A stretch of DNA of 41,730 bases from an uncultured Bacteroidota bacterium (GCA_937934705.1 CALGYY010000089.1:1-41730); one strand, 5' to 3'. Numbered from the stretch's first letter, positions 1 to 8,612 are shown. Numbers and translations are program-made. The notes: generated by a model from the letters alone, not told the origin.

Positions 1-45
1 TCAAATCTACCAAGCATTTCAAAGAACTTTTTTGTATTTTTATAG
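1..45 (+). CDS. Possible 3' end of an upstream gene (partial)
   Basis: Reading frame 1 is open from the window edge to a TAG at 43-45 and ends in the aromatic peptide KNFFVFL. Outer-membrane beta-barrels commonly end in such an aromatic tail, and DUF4249 genes like the next one usually follow a TonB-dependent receptor. With only 14 codons the reading frame itself is uncertain; frame 3 is also open, to a TAA at 51-53. The receptor identity is inference from context only. Confidence 0.22.
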   Translation, partial: SNLPSISKNFFVFL

Positions 46-72
46 GACACTAATGAAGCAGTCTTTATCCTG

Positions 73-864
73 ATGGTTTGCTTGCTGGCTTCCTGCGAGA
101 AGCAGGCAGACTGGCAAATACAGGAAGCGGATGAACTTCCTCTGGTGATCAGGGGAGGGATCACCGACGAAAACCAGGCGCACCTGATCACGCTTTGTTA
201 CCCCGCCACTTCCCTGAACGGGCCGGAGCAGGCGGTCAGCGGGGCTTTGGTGAGTATCACCGACGGGACACAAACCTGGTGGCTGACGGAGGACGACAGT
301 CTGAAAGGGACCTATGCCCCCGCTTCCGCTTTTGCGGGCATCACAGGGAAGTATTACACACTTGAGGTCAGGGTTGGGGAGAAGATATTCAGGGCAACGG
401 ACTACATGCCCGCCAACAGCTGGTTTTCCCCGCTGAAATATGTCAAAACCAATAATGGTATGTACCAGGTCAGCTGGGTGGCCAGTACGTATCACCCCAC
501 TACACCGGCCATGTTTGAAATCCTGATCGACTGGTCCGGTGTTCCTGGATATGAAGCCCTTTCGGAGGATGAATGTCGTGCGAAACTTTATTACTTCACC
601 CTCACCAGCATTGATGTCAGCGAGCTGTTCAAACCCGATTTTGAGAGAGTTCAGTTTCCTTCGGGAACGACCATCACTGAGCGGCGCTATTCTCTGAGTG
701 CGGCCCATGAGGCATTCCTCAGGAGTATGCTGATCGAAACTTCTTGGAACGGAGGCTTTTTCGACGCTCAGGCAGCCAATCTGCAAGGCAACCTCAGCAG
801 CGGTGCTACAGGTTTCTTTTATGCCAGCTCGGTTTACAGCATTACCTTAAACGTGGTGCCCTGA
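73..864 (+). CDS. DUF4249-family lipoprotein, start disturbed
   Basis: A 263-residue protein with a lipobox LASC at residues 5-8, so it is probably a lipid-anchored outer-membrane or periplasmic protein. The pattern after the Cys (LPLVIRGGITDE, then GALVSITDG, a W-L-T-E segment and GKYYTLEVRVGEKIF) resembles DUF4249. This family has no defined reaction and is usually encoded beside a TonB-dependent receptor. From ATG 73 the signal peptide has no basic residues. An ATG at 53, preceded by AGGA at 44-47, encodes MKQSLS and then hits TGA. Adding one base there would give a normal lipoprotein signal peptide (MKQSLS-x-MVCLLASC), so I suspect a frameshift near 65-72. The gene ends 3 bp before the convergent folE. 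Confidence 0.6.
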   Translation: MVCLLASCEKQADWQIQEADELPLVIRGGITDENQAHLITLCYPATSLNGPEQAVSGALVSITDGTQTWWLTEDDSLKGTYAPASAFAGITGKYYTLEVRVGEKIFRATDYMPANSWFSPLKYVKTNNGMYQVSWVASTYHPTTPAMFEILIDWSGVPGYEALSEDECRAKLYYFTLTSIDVSELFKPDFERVQFPSGTTITERRYSLSAAHEAFLRSMLIETSWNGGFFDAQAANLQGNLSSGATGFFYASSVYSITLNVVP

Positions 865-867
865 TTT

Positions 868-1506
868 TCAGTGAAGGGGGGAGCTGATCAGGTGAAGGAA
901 TTCCTGCCTGGTTTTATCAAGAAGGAAAGCACCTGTGAAATCAGAAGTGGTGGTTACCGAATTCTGTTTCTGTATACCCCTCATCATCATGCAGAGGTGA
1001 TGGGCCTCAATGACAACGGCCACTCCCAGGGGCTTGAGGGTATCCTGTATACATTCCTTGATCTGCGTAGTGAGTCTTTCCTGAACCTGCAGCCTGCGGG
1101 CAAAGGCATCCACCACCCGGGGGATTTTGCTCAGCCCCACGATATAGCCATTAGGGATATAAGCCACATGCGCCTTTCCGATAAACGGTAACATGTGATG
1201 TTCACACATTGAGTATATTTCAATATCCTTAACAATAACCATCTGCCGGTAATCTTCCTTGAACATCGCGGAGCGCAGCAGCTGTTCCGGATTCAGGTCG
1301 TAACCATGGGTCAGGAACTGCATCGCTTTGGCTACCCTTTCCGGAGTTTTCAGCAAGCCTTCACGTTTGGGGTCTTCACCGATCAGTTGCAATACATCTT
1401 GATAATGTTCCGATAAACGGGCGATTACTTCCTGGTTGTAAACCTCAATCTTTTCGTAGTCATCCATCTTGTTCTGTTCAGCCATCTCTTTATTCAGTGC
1501 ATTCAT
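868..1506 (-). CDS. folE: GTP cyclohydrolase I
   Basis: A 212-residue protein that matches GTP cyclohydrolase I along its length. The enzyme converts GTP to 7,8-dihydroneopterin triphosphate, the first step to folates and other pterins, and is a cytoplasmic toroidal multimer. The zinc-site motif CEHHMLPF (Cys101, His104) and the second zinc cysteine in HHLCMMMRG (Cys172) are present, as are the substrate-site stretches GLSKIPRVVD and RLTTQI. The N-terminal 15 or so residues are poorly conserved in the family, so Met8 or Met14 are alternative starts. It lies 18 bp downstream of the PTPS/QueD-like gene and is probably co-transcribed from that gene's promoter. Identity is firm. Confidence 0.96.
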   Translation of the reverse strand: MNALNKEMAEQNKMDDYEKIEVYNQEVIARLSEHYQDVLQLIGEDPKREGLLKTPERVAKAMQFLTHGYDLNPEQLLRSAMFKEDYRQMVIVKDIEIYSMCEHHMLPFIGKAHVAYIPNGYIVGLSKIPRVVDAFARRLQVQERLTTQIKECIQDTLKPLGVAVVIEAHHLCMMMRGIQKQNSVTTTSDFTGAFLLDKTRQEFLHLISSPLH

Positions 1507-1524
1507 ATAAACTTATTGGATAGA

Positions 1525-1947
1525 TTATTTTCCGTAGTATTCAACAAAATTATTTTCGGTTTCGTAAAGGGTGATTTTTTCAAGTTTTGCTCCGTATGAG
1601 ACTACCGGAATTTCAAGCACTTCCCATATCCCGATGGCCAGGTTTTCTGTGGAGGCCAGTCGCCCCTTCATGAAATCCACTTCCAGGTTAATGTTTTTGT
1701 GGTCCACTTTTTCGATGACCAGCTCCCGGATCAGTTTGCTCAGGATCTTCAGGTTGATCACAAAACCGGTTTCGGGATCTGTTTCCCCGCATACTGTTAC
1801 GAAGAGCGTATAATTATGGCCATGCCAGAGGGGGTTGGAGCATTTCCCGAAGACCTCCAGGTTCTGCTCATCGCTGAAATCGCTTCTGAACAGACGGTGG
1901 GCAGCATTGAAATGCTCTTTACGGGTGATGCTGATACGGGCTGCCAT
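1525..1947 (-). CDS. queD: 6-pyruvoyltetrahydropterin / 6-carboxytetrahydropterin synthase family protein
   Basis: 140 residues from the ATG at 1947. A longer open frame reaches 2031, but it would run through the promoter and terminator, so MAARISITRKEHFNAAH is taken as the start. The zinc histidines are His17 (FNAAH) and His42/His44 (WHGHNY), with the catalytic Cys36. The family acts on 7,8-dihydroneopterin triphosphate, the product of folE next door, either for queuosine (QueD) or for tetrahydropterin-type cofactors (PTPS). The spacing Cys-x5-His-Gly-His is the PTPS-like form; E. coli QueD has Cys-x3-His-Gly-His. No queC, queE or queF lies in this window, so the pathway is not settled and the symbol is provisional. 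Confidence 0.88.
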   Translation of the reverse strand: MAARISITRKEHFNAAHRLFRSDFSDEQNLEVFGKCSNPLWHGHNYTLFVTVCGETDPETGFVINLKILSKLIRELVIEKVDHKNINLEVDFMKGRLASTENLAIGIWEVLEIPVVSYGAKLEKITLYETENNFVEYYGK

Positions 1948-1962
1948 AAAAATTTCTTTTGA

Positions 1963-1993
1963 CAAATATACAGTTTTCAGAAGATCAAAGAAA
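1963..1993 (-). promoter_or_regulatory. Promoter of the queD-folE unit
   Basis: On the minus strand TATATTTG (1970-1963) matches the Bacteroidota -7 consensus TAnnTTTG. A TTTC (1993-1990) lies 19 bp upstream, close to the -33 TTTG. Transcription would begin around 1955, just before the ATG at 1947. The -33 box overlaps the T-run of the terminator of the upstream gene, so one unit ends exactly where the next begins. Confidence 0.55.
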
Positions 1994-2015
1994 AAGCCCC
2001 CGTTTGCGCGGGGGC
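1991..2015 (-). terminator. Rho-independent terminator of the PpiD-like gene
   Basis: A 7-bp all-GC stem (1996-2002 with 2009-2015, 6-nt loop) is followed on the minus strand by TTTTTCTTT. It sits 22 bp past the stop codon of the PpiD-like gene, as expected of an intrinsic terminator. Confidence 0.75.
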
Positions 2016-2036
2016 CTTCTGTAAATTTCAATGGAA

Positions 2037-4211
2037 TCAGTAATAGAATATCCTGTTGTCGATGATTTCTGTTTCGTCCCTGATCGCTTTAAAGGCGCTG
2101 TTCTGTATCCTCTGGTAGAAGAAGGAAACCATCTGTGATTTCATCATGCTGAAATTCGTGTTTGCAGGGGGTTCCACAATGCCGTCAAGTTTTACCACGT
2201 AAACAGCCATGTCGCCCTTTAGTGCCTTGGAAACGGTATTGGGTTTCATGGTGAAGACGGTTCCGACAATAGTGGGCTCAGGTCCGTAATTGGGAAGGTT
2301 GACACTGGCAAAGGTCAGGGCTGATACAGTGTCAATTTTGGAGTTGAATTTCAGAGCCAGTGCAGCAAGATCCTGTGTGCTGCCGAGAGCAGTATTGACA
2401 TCTGCGAGGATCTTCTCAGCCTTCTTTTCCCTTTTTACCAGGGGTTCGATATAAGTTTTCACCTGATCAAGCGTGGCAATTCCTTTCTGGCGGCGTTCTT
2501 TCAGCATGGCCACAACATATTTACCCTGGGCATCAAACACCTGCGGCGCCACCTGTCCCACCTCGGTTTTCTCGTCAAAGGCCCAGCGAATCACTTCCCT
2601 GGAGTACTCAACACCCGGCAGGCTGTAAGTCATCTCCCGGATAAACTGACCATTCCTGACATTGAGTCCCTTGGCGGCAACTCCTGCGTTAAACTCGTCT
2701 TTGGTCCTGTATGCTCCGGCAAATTCACTGGCTTTGGTGTAATAGTCATTGAAAGTCTGGGAACTGGGCTTGATCTCCCTGGTCAGGATGGCTACCCGGG
2801 CTTTATTGACCGGCTGGGTTTTGGCCGTGAGATAGAGCACATGATAGCCCAGGTTCGACAGGATCACCCTCATTTCTCCCGGTTTCATATTGAAACAGGA
2901 ATCATAAAAGAACATCATGTTAGGATCTCCGTCGGTAAACCAGTTGAGGTTCCCGGTATCCTGTTTGGCAGAAGGATACTCGGACTTCTCAAGGGCCAGG
3001 GGTCCGAAAAGTTCGGGTTTGGCTTTCAGAACCGCCATCATGCTGTCGGCGGTGAATTTTGCCTGTTCCTTGGTACGGCTGATGTTGGCCTGGGGATTCA
3101 GTCCCGGTGCATCCTTGAACATAACGAGGATGTGACTGGCCTTCATGGAATCGGGGCGCATCATGGTGTTGACCAGACGCGACATGTAATATACATTGTT
3201 CTCAACATAGGGAGCAATGCAGGTTCCCACCGGTGAAGAAAACATGAGGGAGTCCATCTGAACCGGCAGTGTGCCTTTTTTCACATAACTGCTGTCGTAC
3301 ATCTGATCGCTGCGGGCATTGACAAAAGTGGCAATATCGCTGAGCTCAGCGGTTTGAAACTCGGTATAGATCTTTGCTACGTCTTCATCCACCTTCTTGC
3401 GGTCGGCAGCAGAAGGCAGCACTTCCCAAACCACGTAGTCGATGTCACAGGTGGCATCTACTTCATATTCGTAACTGTGCTCATCATAGTATTTCTGGTA
3501 ATCCTGATCAGTCAGGGTGATGGTGGAATCACTGATGGTCTGATATTTTACACCAATCATTTTAACTGCGGCCGCACGGTTTGATTCTTCGTACATTCTC
3601 TTGGCAAATGCTTCGGGAATATAATAACCCTGGGCAATCAGGGTATTGTATTTGGTGTTGATCCGGTCTTCCTTGATTCCTTCCTCCAGTTGTTTCCACT
3701 GGACCTTTTCCTCTTCTTTCAGTTCATCAAAACGTTGCAGGTACTGCTGTATGGCCTGACGGTTGACCTGTCCGGTATTGGGATCCGAAAAGGATTGGAC
3801 GATGTATGGGTGCAGAAAATTTCCGGTGATCAGGTCGTAAAGCTCTTCAGGGCTGATCCCGGCTTTTGGAATATCCTCATGTTCAATGGCCAGACCCAGT
3901 TTTTCAAACTCTTTTTGCATGATGATTTCGCGCTCCAGGGCATCCCAGGCACGGATCATAATGTCAAAATTTTCGGCCGGGCTCAGCTGGTCTTTTCCGG
4001 TTTGCCGTTTGTAAAGTTCTTCCTGCTCAGCGACTTTCACATCGAAATCTACTTTTGCAATTTTCTCACCGGCGATTTCTGCAAATTCGACCCCGCCGCG
4101 TCCGCTGTTGGATTTCCGCCAGAAATCCTGGAGCACGAAGCCTGCCAGCGCAACGCCGATGATCACCACCAAAAGCCATGAGTGTTTTCTGATTCTGCCA
4201 ATTACTGCCAT
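2037..4211 (-). CDS. PpiD/SurA-like membrane-anchored peptidylprolyl isomerase
   Basis: 724 residues from the ATG at 4211; a longer frame to 4244 is less likely because it would include the promoter -7 box. The N-terminus MAVIGRIRKHSW precedes one membrane span (about residues 12-28), and the rest would be periplasmic. Residues about 60-220 are helical and SurA_N-like. A parvulin rotamase domain lies at about 357-466, starting KASHILVMFKDAP and closing with MKPGEMRVILSNLGYHVLYL. The C-terminal 250 residues are lysine-rich and include further chaperone-like sequence. By family it assists folding of outer-membrane and exported proteins at the inner membrane. It is a single-gene unit with its own promoter and terminator. 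Assignment to the PpiD-type architecture is strong; orthology to E. coli PpiD is not claimed. Confidence 0.9.
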   Translation of the reverse strand: MAVIGRIRKHSWLLVVIIGVALAGFVLQDFWRKSNSGRGGVEFAEIAGEKIAKVDFDVKVAEQEELYKRQTGKDQLSPAENFDIMIRAWDALEREIIMQKEFEKLGLAIEHEDIPKAGISPEELYDLITGNFLHPYIVQSFSDPNTGQVNRQAIQQYLQRFDELKEEEKVQWKQLEEGIKEDRINTKYNTLIAQGYYIPEAFAKRMYEESNRAAAVKMIGVKYQTISDSTITLTDQDYQKYYDEHSYEYEVDATCDIDYVVWEVLPSAADRKKVDEDVAKIYTEFQTAELSDIATFVNARSDQMYDSSYVKKGTLPVQMDSLMFSSPVGTCIAPYVENNVYYMSRLVNTMMRPDSMKASHILVMFKDAPGLNPQANISRTKEQAKFTADSMMAVLKAKPELFGPLALEKSEYPSAKQDTGNLNWFTDGDPNMMFFYDSCFNMKPGEMRVILSNLGYHVLYLTAKTQPVNKARVAILTREIKPSSQTFNDYYTKASEFAGAYRTKDEFNAGVAAKGLNVRNGQFIREMTYSLPGVEYSREVIRWAFDEKTEVGQVAPQVFDAQGKYVVAMLKERRQKGIATLDQVKTYIEPLVKREKKAEKILADVNTALGSTQDLAALALKFNSKIDTVSALTFASVNLPNYGPEPTIVGTVFTMKPNTVSKALKGDMAVYVVKLDGIVEPPANTNFSMMKSQMVSFFYQRIQNSAFKAIRDETEIIDNRIFYY

Positions 4212-4233
4212 AACATATTTATTTAAAAGCCTG

Positions 4234-4264
4234 CAAATGTACAACAGAATGTTGAAAGGGCAAA
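4234..4264 (-). promoter_or_regulatory. Promoter of the PpiD-like gene
   Basis: The best promoter in the window. On the minus strand TTTG (4264-4261), then exactly 19 bp, then TACATTTG (4241-4234), match the Bacteroidota primary-sigma consensus TTTG-N19-TAnnTTTG. The predicted transcription start near 4227 leaves a leader of about 15 nt before the ATG at 4211. Confidence 0.8.
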
Positions 4265-4281
4265 GTTTTTTTTACCCGGTC

Positions 4282-5886
4282 TCAGGAGCGGGCTTTATAT
4301 ACCCTCAGCCACCCTCTCGGGGATTCCATATGCAGCTTGTAACAACGGTTGAGCATCAGGCGGAAGCGGATATAGGCGACCCGGTCCAGGGCGTCAATTT
4401 CAGAGAAGGTCACCAGGTAATCATAGGGAGGATCGTGCATGAAAGCGGAATAATCACTGCCGACCAGCCAGGAATTCAGCGCTGCGACCTGTAAACCCTT
4501 CTCTTTCTGGTAAACCAGGGGGAAATAGCCCTGGCTGCATTCGTAATTCGACAGCACGATCAGCTCATGGTCCACCGCCATATAATTGCTTACGTGGGCA
4601 TGCTGCCAGTTTGAGGAAAAGGAAACGGGGTATATAACGCTGCGGGGTTCGAGTTTTGAGGCCATGAGGTAAGCTTCTTGAGCCATGACGGCATTGCTCC
4701 TCATATGGGGCCAGCGGTTGAGCATCAGGGCAGTGCTCACGAAGAGGGCCAGAAACACAAGGATGCCGGTAAACCAGCGGGGATACTGCTGGAGGGCAAT
4801 CCATCCCGTAAGCAGAATAAATGCAAAAAAGATCAGCCGGTCCTGAAGGTACATCTGACGGTCTGTGAGCTGATCGCTGATGATGAATAACAGCATGAAC
4901 AGCAAGGAGCTGATCAGCAAAAAGTCTGAATATTGAAACAGTCCGGATTTTAAGGCAGAAGCTTTCCGTTTCAGGGCATCCCTTTTTCTCATTATCCAGC
5001 GCATCCAGAGGGCCACACCACCTGCAAGGACAAGAAGGTAGAACCACTTGGCAGTGTACATTTGTTCACTGTCAGTGTAAGCTATAGCAGATTTGAAGAT
5101 CCGGATATCGTTCAGGCTTGTCCCGATGCTGACGGTTTCTCCGGTCTGGTTGCCGTGGTTTCCGAACCAAAGATAGTGGGCCAGGATGAACAAGCCGGGC
5201 AGGGCTGTCAACCCCAGGGCAAGCAGGTTTCTCAGTCCCTGTGCGTACGAGAGCCGGGGGAAGCGTGCACCTTTTTCCCGGGTGGCACTGCTCATTCTCC
5301 ATATAGTCCACAAACCGCAAAGAAAGCAGCCGACGGCGAAAGCGAAGATGTGTGACAGGGCTGCCAGAAGCAGCAGGAGAAAGATCCATCCCAGGGCAGA
5401 GCGCTTGTATTTCTGTTCCGGCTGTATCCACAAGCCCAGGGCAACTAGGGCGAATACGGTTCCGATCAGAAAGTTAAAAAAGCCGTGAAAGAGCATGGAT
5501 GACCAGCTCAGGGGAAAAACCAGCCAGGTGAGGATGGGGTGGGAAGGCTGCATTCGCCTGACGACGAAACGGAAGGCGTACGGAAAGGAAATCAGTATCG
5601 CCGCGATCAGGATCTTTTCTGCAGTACCTGCAGAGAACACCTGCAAAAGGGCGAGCAGAAAAAGATGCCCGGTGAAATTGGTCAGGTTGTCGGGATTGAA
5701 GCGAAAGAATTCCGAGGCCTGGGAGCCATGGCTCAATGCCAGGTCCCCTATCAGTCGTGCATTATAAAGGTGGGCCGGTCCGTCGAGGGTGGTAAAAAAA
5801 AGGTCGGGGAAAAGGGGTAGAAGATTCAGCAGAGTCAGCAGCAGGAAGAGCAGTTTTTCGGAGTGGGAGGCTTGAAGGGCTTTCAC
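4282..5886 (-). CDS. Polytopic membrane protein, possibly a GT-C-type glycosyltransferase
   Basis: 534 residues with about ten hydrophobic segments spread along the chain and a short soluble C-terminus. The first span (LLFLLLTLLNLLPLFPDLFF) is followed by TTLDGPAHLYNARLIGDL. An acidic residue in the first extracytoplasmic loop, here Asp in LDGPAH, is typical of GT-C lipid-sugar-dependent glycosyltransferases. No family could be assigned with confidence, so the function is an inference. It is the last gene of the coaX-OMP-lptC run, 48 bp after lptC, which suggests an envelope role such as adding a sugar to a lipid-linked glycan. It could instead be an uncharacterised membrane protein with no transferase activity. 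Confidence 0.6.
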   Translation of the reverse strand: MKALQASHSEKLLFLLLTLLNLLPLFPDLFFTTLDGPAHLYNARLIGDLALSHGSQASEFFRFNPDNLTNFTGHLFLLALLQVFSAGTAEKILIAAILISFPYAFRFVVRRMQPSHPILTWLVFPLSWSSMLFHGFFNFLIGTVFALVALGLWIQPEQKYKRSALGWIFLLLLLAALSHIFAFAVGCFLCGLWTIWRMSSATREKGARFPRLSYAQGLRNLLALGLTALPGLFILAHYLWFGNHGNQTGETVSIGTSLNDIRIFKSAIAYTDSEQMYTAKWFYLLVLAGGVALWMRWIMRKRDALKRKASALKSGLFQYSDFLLISSLLFMLLFIISDQLTDRQMYLQDRLIFFAFILLTGWIALQQYPRWFTGILVFLALFVSTALMLNRWPHMRSNAVMAQEAYLMASKLEPRSVIYPVSFSSNWQHAHVSNYMAVDHELIVLSNYECSQGYFPLVYQKEKGLQVAALNSWLVGSDYSAFMHDPPYDYLVTFSEIDALDRVAYIRFRLMLNRCYKLHMESPRGWLRVYKARS

Positions 5887-5934
5887 GGGGGAGTGGTGTG
5901 TTAGGGAAGTTAAGGTGTGATGATCTGTTGCAGG

Positions 5935-6555
5935 CTATTCCATTTCTTCCTCGTTGGTGGGTTCGTCGTCGACATTAATAAAGAATGAGCCTTTGGGTTT
6001 TTTGATGACCCACTGATCGAAGTTCTCGTCGGCCTCCATACCATCCCCCAGGAGGATTTCATCCTTGCGTGTAATCTTGACGAAAACGTTGGTATAGATC
6101 ACCCGCCGGTTCTGGTCCCAGATCAGGTGTTCGGTGTTCAGTTTCTCTCCAATACTGTTGATCACCACAACATCATTGCGGGCTTCCATGAGTTCTGACC
6201 TTTCATACTTAATGGCATAACCGGCGCGCAGAAAGGTTTTAACCTTCATCAGGGAATCATAAAAATACACCTTAATCCCCTCAGGCAAAACAATGTACGG
6301 CTCGGTACCGCCATAACGGTTCACCACCGGACCTTTCAGGAGGGCCAGGATACGGGCGGAGTCGCTGTAGATCATTTCAACATCCTGTGCCGATTCCATC
6401 GGCAAGGTATCCCTGTAGTTCAAAGCATTGATCTCATCCATGCTGTTGCGGCAGGAAGGGAAAATAAACCATCCTGCAACAATAAGGGATATCAGTAAGC
6501 AGATGAATCTCTTTTTTGCGAATTCCGGTGCCAGGTGTTTCCGGGGATGAGGCAT
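5935..6555 (-). CDS. lptC: LPS export periplasmic bitopic protein LptC
   Basis: 206 residues with a basic N-terminus and one hydrophobic stretch (about 17-36, CLLISLIVAGWFIFPSC). It could be a membrane anchor or, with the Cys, a lipoprotein-type signal. The following part has the LptC beta-jellyroll pattern: DVEMIYSDSARILALLKG, then PYIVLPEGIKVYFYD, then ARNDVVVINSIGEKLNTEHL. By family it bridges the LptB2FG exporter and LptA, carrying LPS from the inner membrane. The tail is rich in Glu. It lies between a FadL-like outer-membrane protein and a polytopic membrane protein, 16 bp after the former. Confidence 0.85.
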   Translation of the reverse strand: MPHPRKHLAPEFAKKRFICLLISLIVAGWFIFPSCRNSMDEINALNYRDTLPMESAQDVEMIYSDSARILALLKGPVVNRYGGTEPYIVLPEGIKVYFYDSLMKVKTFLRAGYAIKYERSELMEARNDVVVINSIGEKLNTEHLIWDQNRRVIYTNVFVKITRKDEILLGDGMEADENFDQWVIKKPKGSFFINVDDEPTNEEEME

Positions 6556-6571
6556 GCTTGATCAGGATTTA

Positions 6572-7858
6572 TCAGTCCAGTTTTCTCCGGAAGAACCAGA
6601 ACTCCTTGATGGAAAGGCCCAGGACCCCTCGTACAAAGGTTTCCTTGATCAGGCCATCCCTGGTGGTTCCCCTCTGGCCTACTTCCAGCGCGATGTTGAC
6701 GGAGGAACCCGTTTTCCTGAAGGGGAATCCGAATCCCGCCGTTACCGCGTATTCGCTGATGCGGTGACCTTTCAGCTCCAGGTAGGTGTCTTCATACCTG
6801 AAACCCGCACGGTATGTTATTTTTCTGAAATAGTTCGAAACTGAAGAATGCCTGGGAACGATCATCATCCCGGCTGAGGCCCTCAGGCTGGAAGTCAGGG
6901 AATCCTTTTCGCCGAAGCTGGTATAAGCACCCCAGTTTTGCCAGGCGACATCAGCACCCACCATCCAGTAATTCTTTTTTCCGAAGACCAATCCCCCGCC
7001 AAGGCCCCCGGGCATGTTGATGTTGCCGCCCTGGTTTTTGAGATACTCCACTGTGTCACGCGTGGATTCCAGACCGGTAGTGGAAGTCACAAAACGTTCC
7101 ACCACATTGGTTCTGCGTCCCCTGACATCAAAAGGAAGCTGATAGGTGAGCCCCGCATTCAGGTAATGTTCATCATTAAAAGAGTGGTGATACTGCAGTC
7201 CTGCTTCCAGATGAAAATCATTGATGATTAATGAATTTCTCATCCTTGTATGGAAGACATATGTAAGATCATCGAAGTATGCCGACCTTACATTATTCAG
7301 GGTTCCGAAAAGGAAACTTGCGTTAAAGCCAACAGAAAGGTCGCGGTAGAGTTTGAAACCGCTGCCCAGGTAGAAACGGTTGAGGTTCCCGTATCCTTCA
7401 TATTTCTGGGTTACATTGCCGATTCCGGCAGCGGAATCGTTCACGATCAGTTTATAGCCGGTCTGACTATAAGGCACAAGACCTGCCGACATTCCCATCC
7501 AACGGGTGACCGGGAAACCGAAGGTGATATAGCCCAGACTGGTCAGGTTGTTGAATTTCTGAACATTTGTGCTGGTCTGCAATTGGTTGAAGTTGCTGCT
7601 CAACCCGATCTCTGCCAGGAATGAGAGGGAATCAAAAGCCGTGTATGAGGCCGGGTTCTGGATGTTGATCATGAGGTTGTCGCGCATGGCGTATGCTGTA
7701 CCTCCGATGGCTAGGCTGCGCGACAGCCGGCTTCCCATGATATCGCCCAGTCCGTATCGGGAATAAGGCGAACTGGTCCGGATTTGTGCGTTAAGCGGTT
7801 GCCAGTTCATCGAAAGCAGGATGAACAGGCCGATGAGCAGGCTATTTCTTCTGAGCAT
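6572..7858 (-). CDS. FadL-like outer-membrane beta-barrel protein, Bacteroidota-specific
   Basis: About 428 residues from the ATG at 7858; an ATG at 7867 is also in frame. There is a signal peptide ending PLNAQ. The mature start YSRYGLGDIMGSRLSRSLAIGG, then the NPASY segment, is typical of the conserved Bacteroidota outer-membrane proteins that resemble FadL/OmpP1. The rest alternates as amphipathic beta strands and ends in FWFFRRKLD. The start overlaps the end of coaX by 17 bp, implying translational coupling. The physiological substrate is unknown; the neighbourhood with lptC suggests an envelope role. Confidence 0.72.
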   Translation of the reverse strand: MLRRNSLLIGLFILLSMNWQPLNAQIRTSSPYSRYGLGDIMGSRLSRSLAIGGTAYAMRDNLMINIQNPASYTAFDSLSFLAEIGLSSNFNQLQTSTNVQKFNNLTSLGYITFGFPVTRWMGMSAGLVPYSQTGYKLIVNDSAAGIGNVTQKYEGYGNLNRFYLGSGFKLYRDLSVGFNASFLFGTLNNVRSAYFDDLTYVFHTRMRNSLIINDFHLEAGLQYHHSFNDEHYLNAGLTYQLPFDVRGRRTNVVERFVTSTTGLESTRDTVEYLKNQGGNINMPGGLGGGLVFGKKNYWMVGADVAWQNWGAYTSFGEKDSLTSSLRASAGMMIVPRHSSVSNYFRKITYRAGFRYEDTYLELKGHRISEYAVTAGFGFPFRKTGSSVNIALEVGQRGTTRDGLIKETFVRGVLGLSIKEFWFFRRKLD

Positions 7859-8597
7859 TATGTTCAAGTATCAGGTTAAGTCCCTGCATCAACAGATCCG
7901 GGACTGCAAAGATGCTATTTTTTAATGGTTCCTCAAAATATCTCAGGTCGCCCCCGGTTAAAACCACTTTCAGACCGGGATATTCCTTGCGGTAATGTTC
8001 AATCATGCCTTCCGCCTCGGCTCTGGCCCCTCCCAGGGCCCCGATCAGCAGGGATTCACGCGTATTTTTCCCAAGTATATGGTCGACGGGTGACAACTCC
8101 ACTAACGGAAGGCGTGCCGTAAAAGTATGCATGGCCTTTAATCTCATTCTGATGCCGGGGGAGATGGCTCCGCCCTGATAGTTACCTTCAGCATCAACAA
8201 AGTCATATTTGATACAGGTGCCGGCATCAATTGAAAGTACGGGACAGCCGGGGAACAATGCAACTGCGGCCACTGCACAGGCAATGCGGTCGTTCCCCAG
8301 GGTTTCCCTGCTGACGTAAGCGTTACCGATGGGCAATGGGGTATCTGGCCCCAATACAACAAGGACGGGTATCCCGTTCAATACTTCTTCTATTCTTTCC
8401 GGTGTTTCGCTGACACTTGCCAGAATGGCTGCAACGGCAGGCTCGTTATCAAGGAATTTTCTGATTTTGCTTATACCTTCAGTTACATCAGCCGGGTTTG
8501 CCGGGTTCCAGAACGCGGTCAGGACACTTTGCAAACCATCATAAACAGCCGCTTTGACCTGAGTATTCCCGATATCGATTAATAATTTGACAGCCAT
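7842..8597 (-). CDS. coaX: Type III pantothenate kinase
   Basis: 251 residues from the ATG at 8597; an in-frame ATG at 8603 exists. It phosphorylates pantothenate, the first step of coenzyme A synthesis, in the cytoplasm. The ASKHA-fold motifs are visible: LLIDIGNTQVKAAVYDG near the N-terminus, GNDRIACAV, then SIDAGTCIKYDFVDA with the catalytic Asp, and GGAISPGIRMRLKAMH. Length matches the family. A -7 box lies only 8 bp upstream of the ATG at 8597, so I favour that start over 8603. The end overlaps the FadL-like gene. Confidence 0.95.
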   Translation of the reverse strand: MAVKLLIDIGNTQVKAAVYDGLQSVLTAFWNPANPADVTEGISKIRKFLDNEPAVAAILASVSETPERIEEVLNGIPVLVVLGPDTPLPIGNAYVSRETLGNDRIACAVAAVALFPGCPVLSIDAGTCIKYDFVDAEGNYQGGAISPGIRMRLKAMHTFTARLPLVELSPVDHILGKNTRESLLIGALGGARAEAEGMIEHYRKEYPGLKVVLTGGDLRYFEEPLKNSIFAVPDLLMQGLNLILEHNAQKK

Positions 8598-8604
8598 GAT
8601 CATG

Positions 8605-8612
8605 CAAAGATA
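8605..8612 (-). promoter_or_regulatory. Probable internal promoter of coaX
   Basis: TATCTTTG (minus strand, 8612-8605) matches the -7 consensus exactly. No -33 TTTG at the right distance was seen. Transcription would start about 8600-8597, leaving a very short or no leader for coaX. Confidence 0.45.

Noticed and set aside
40..786. Minus-strand open frame of 248 residues at the left end
   Set aside because: Antisense to the DUF4249 gene, whose lipobox and family pattern are convincing.
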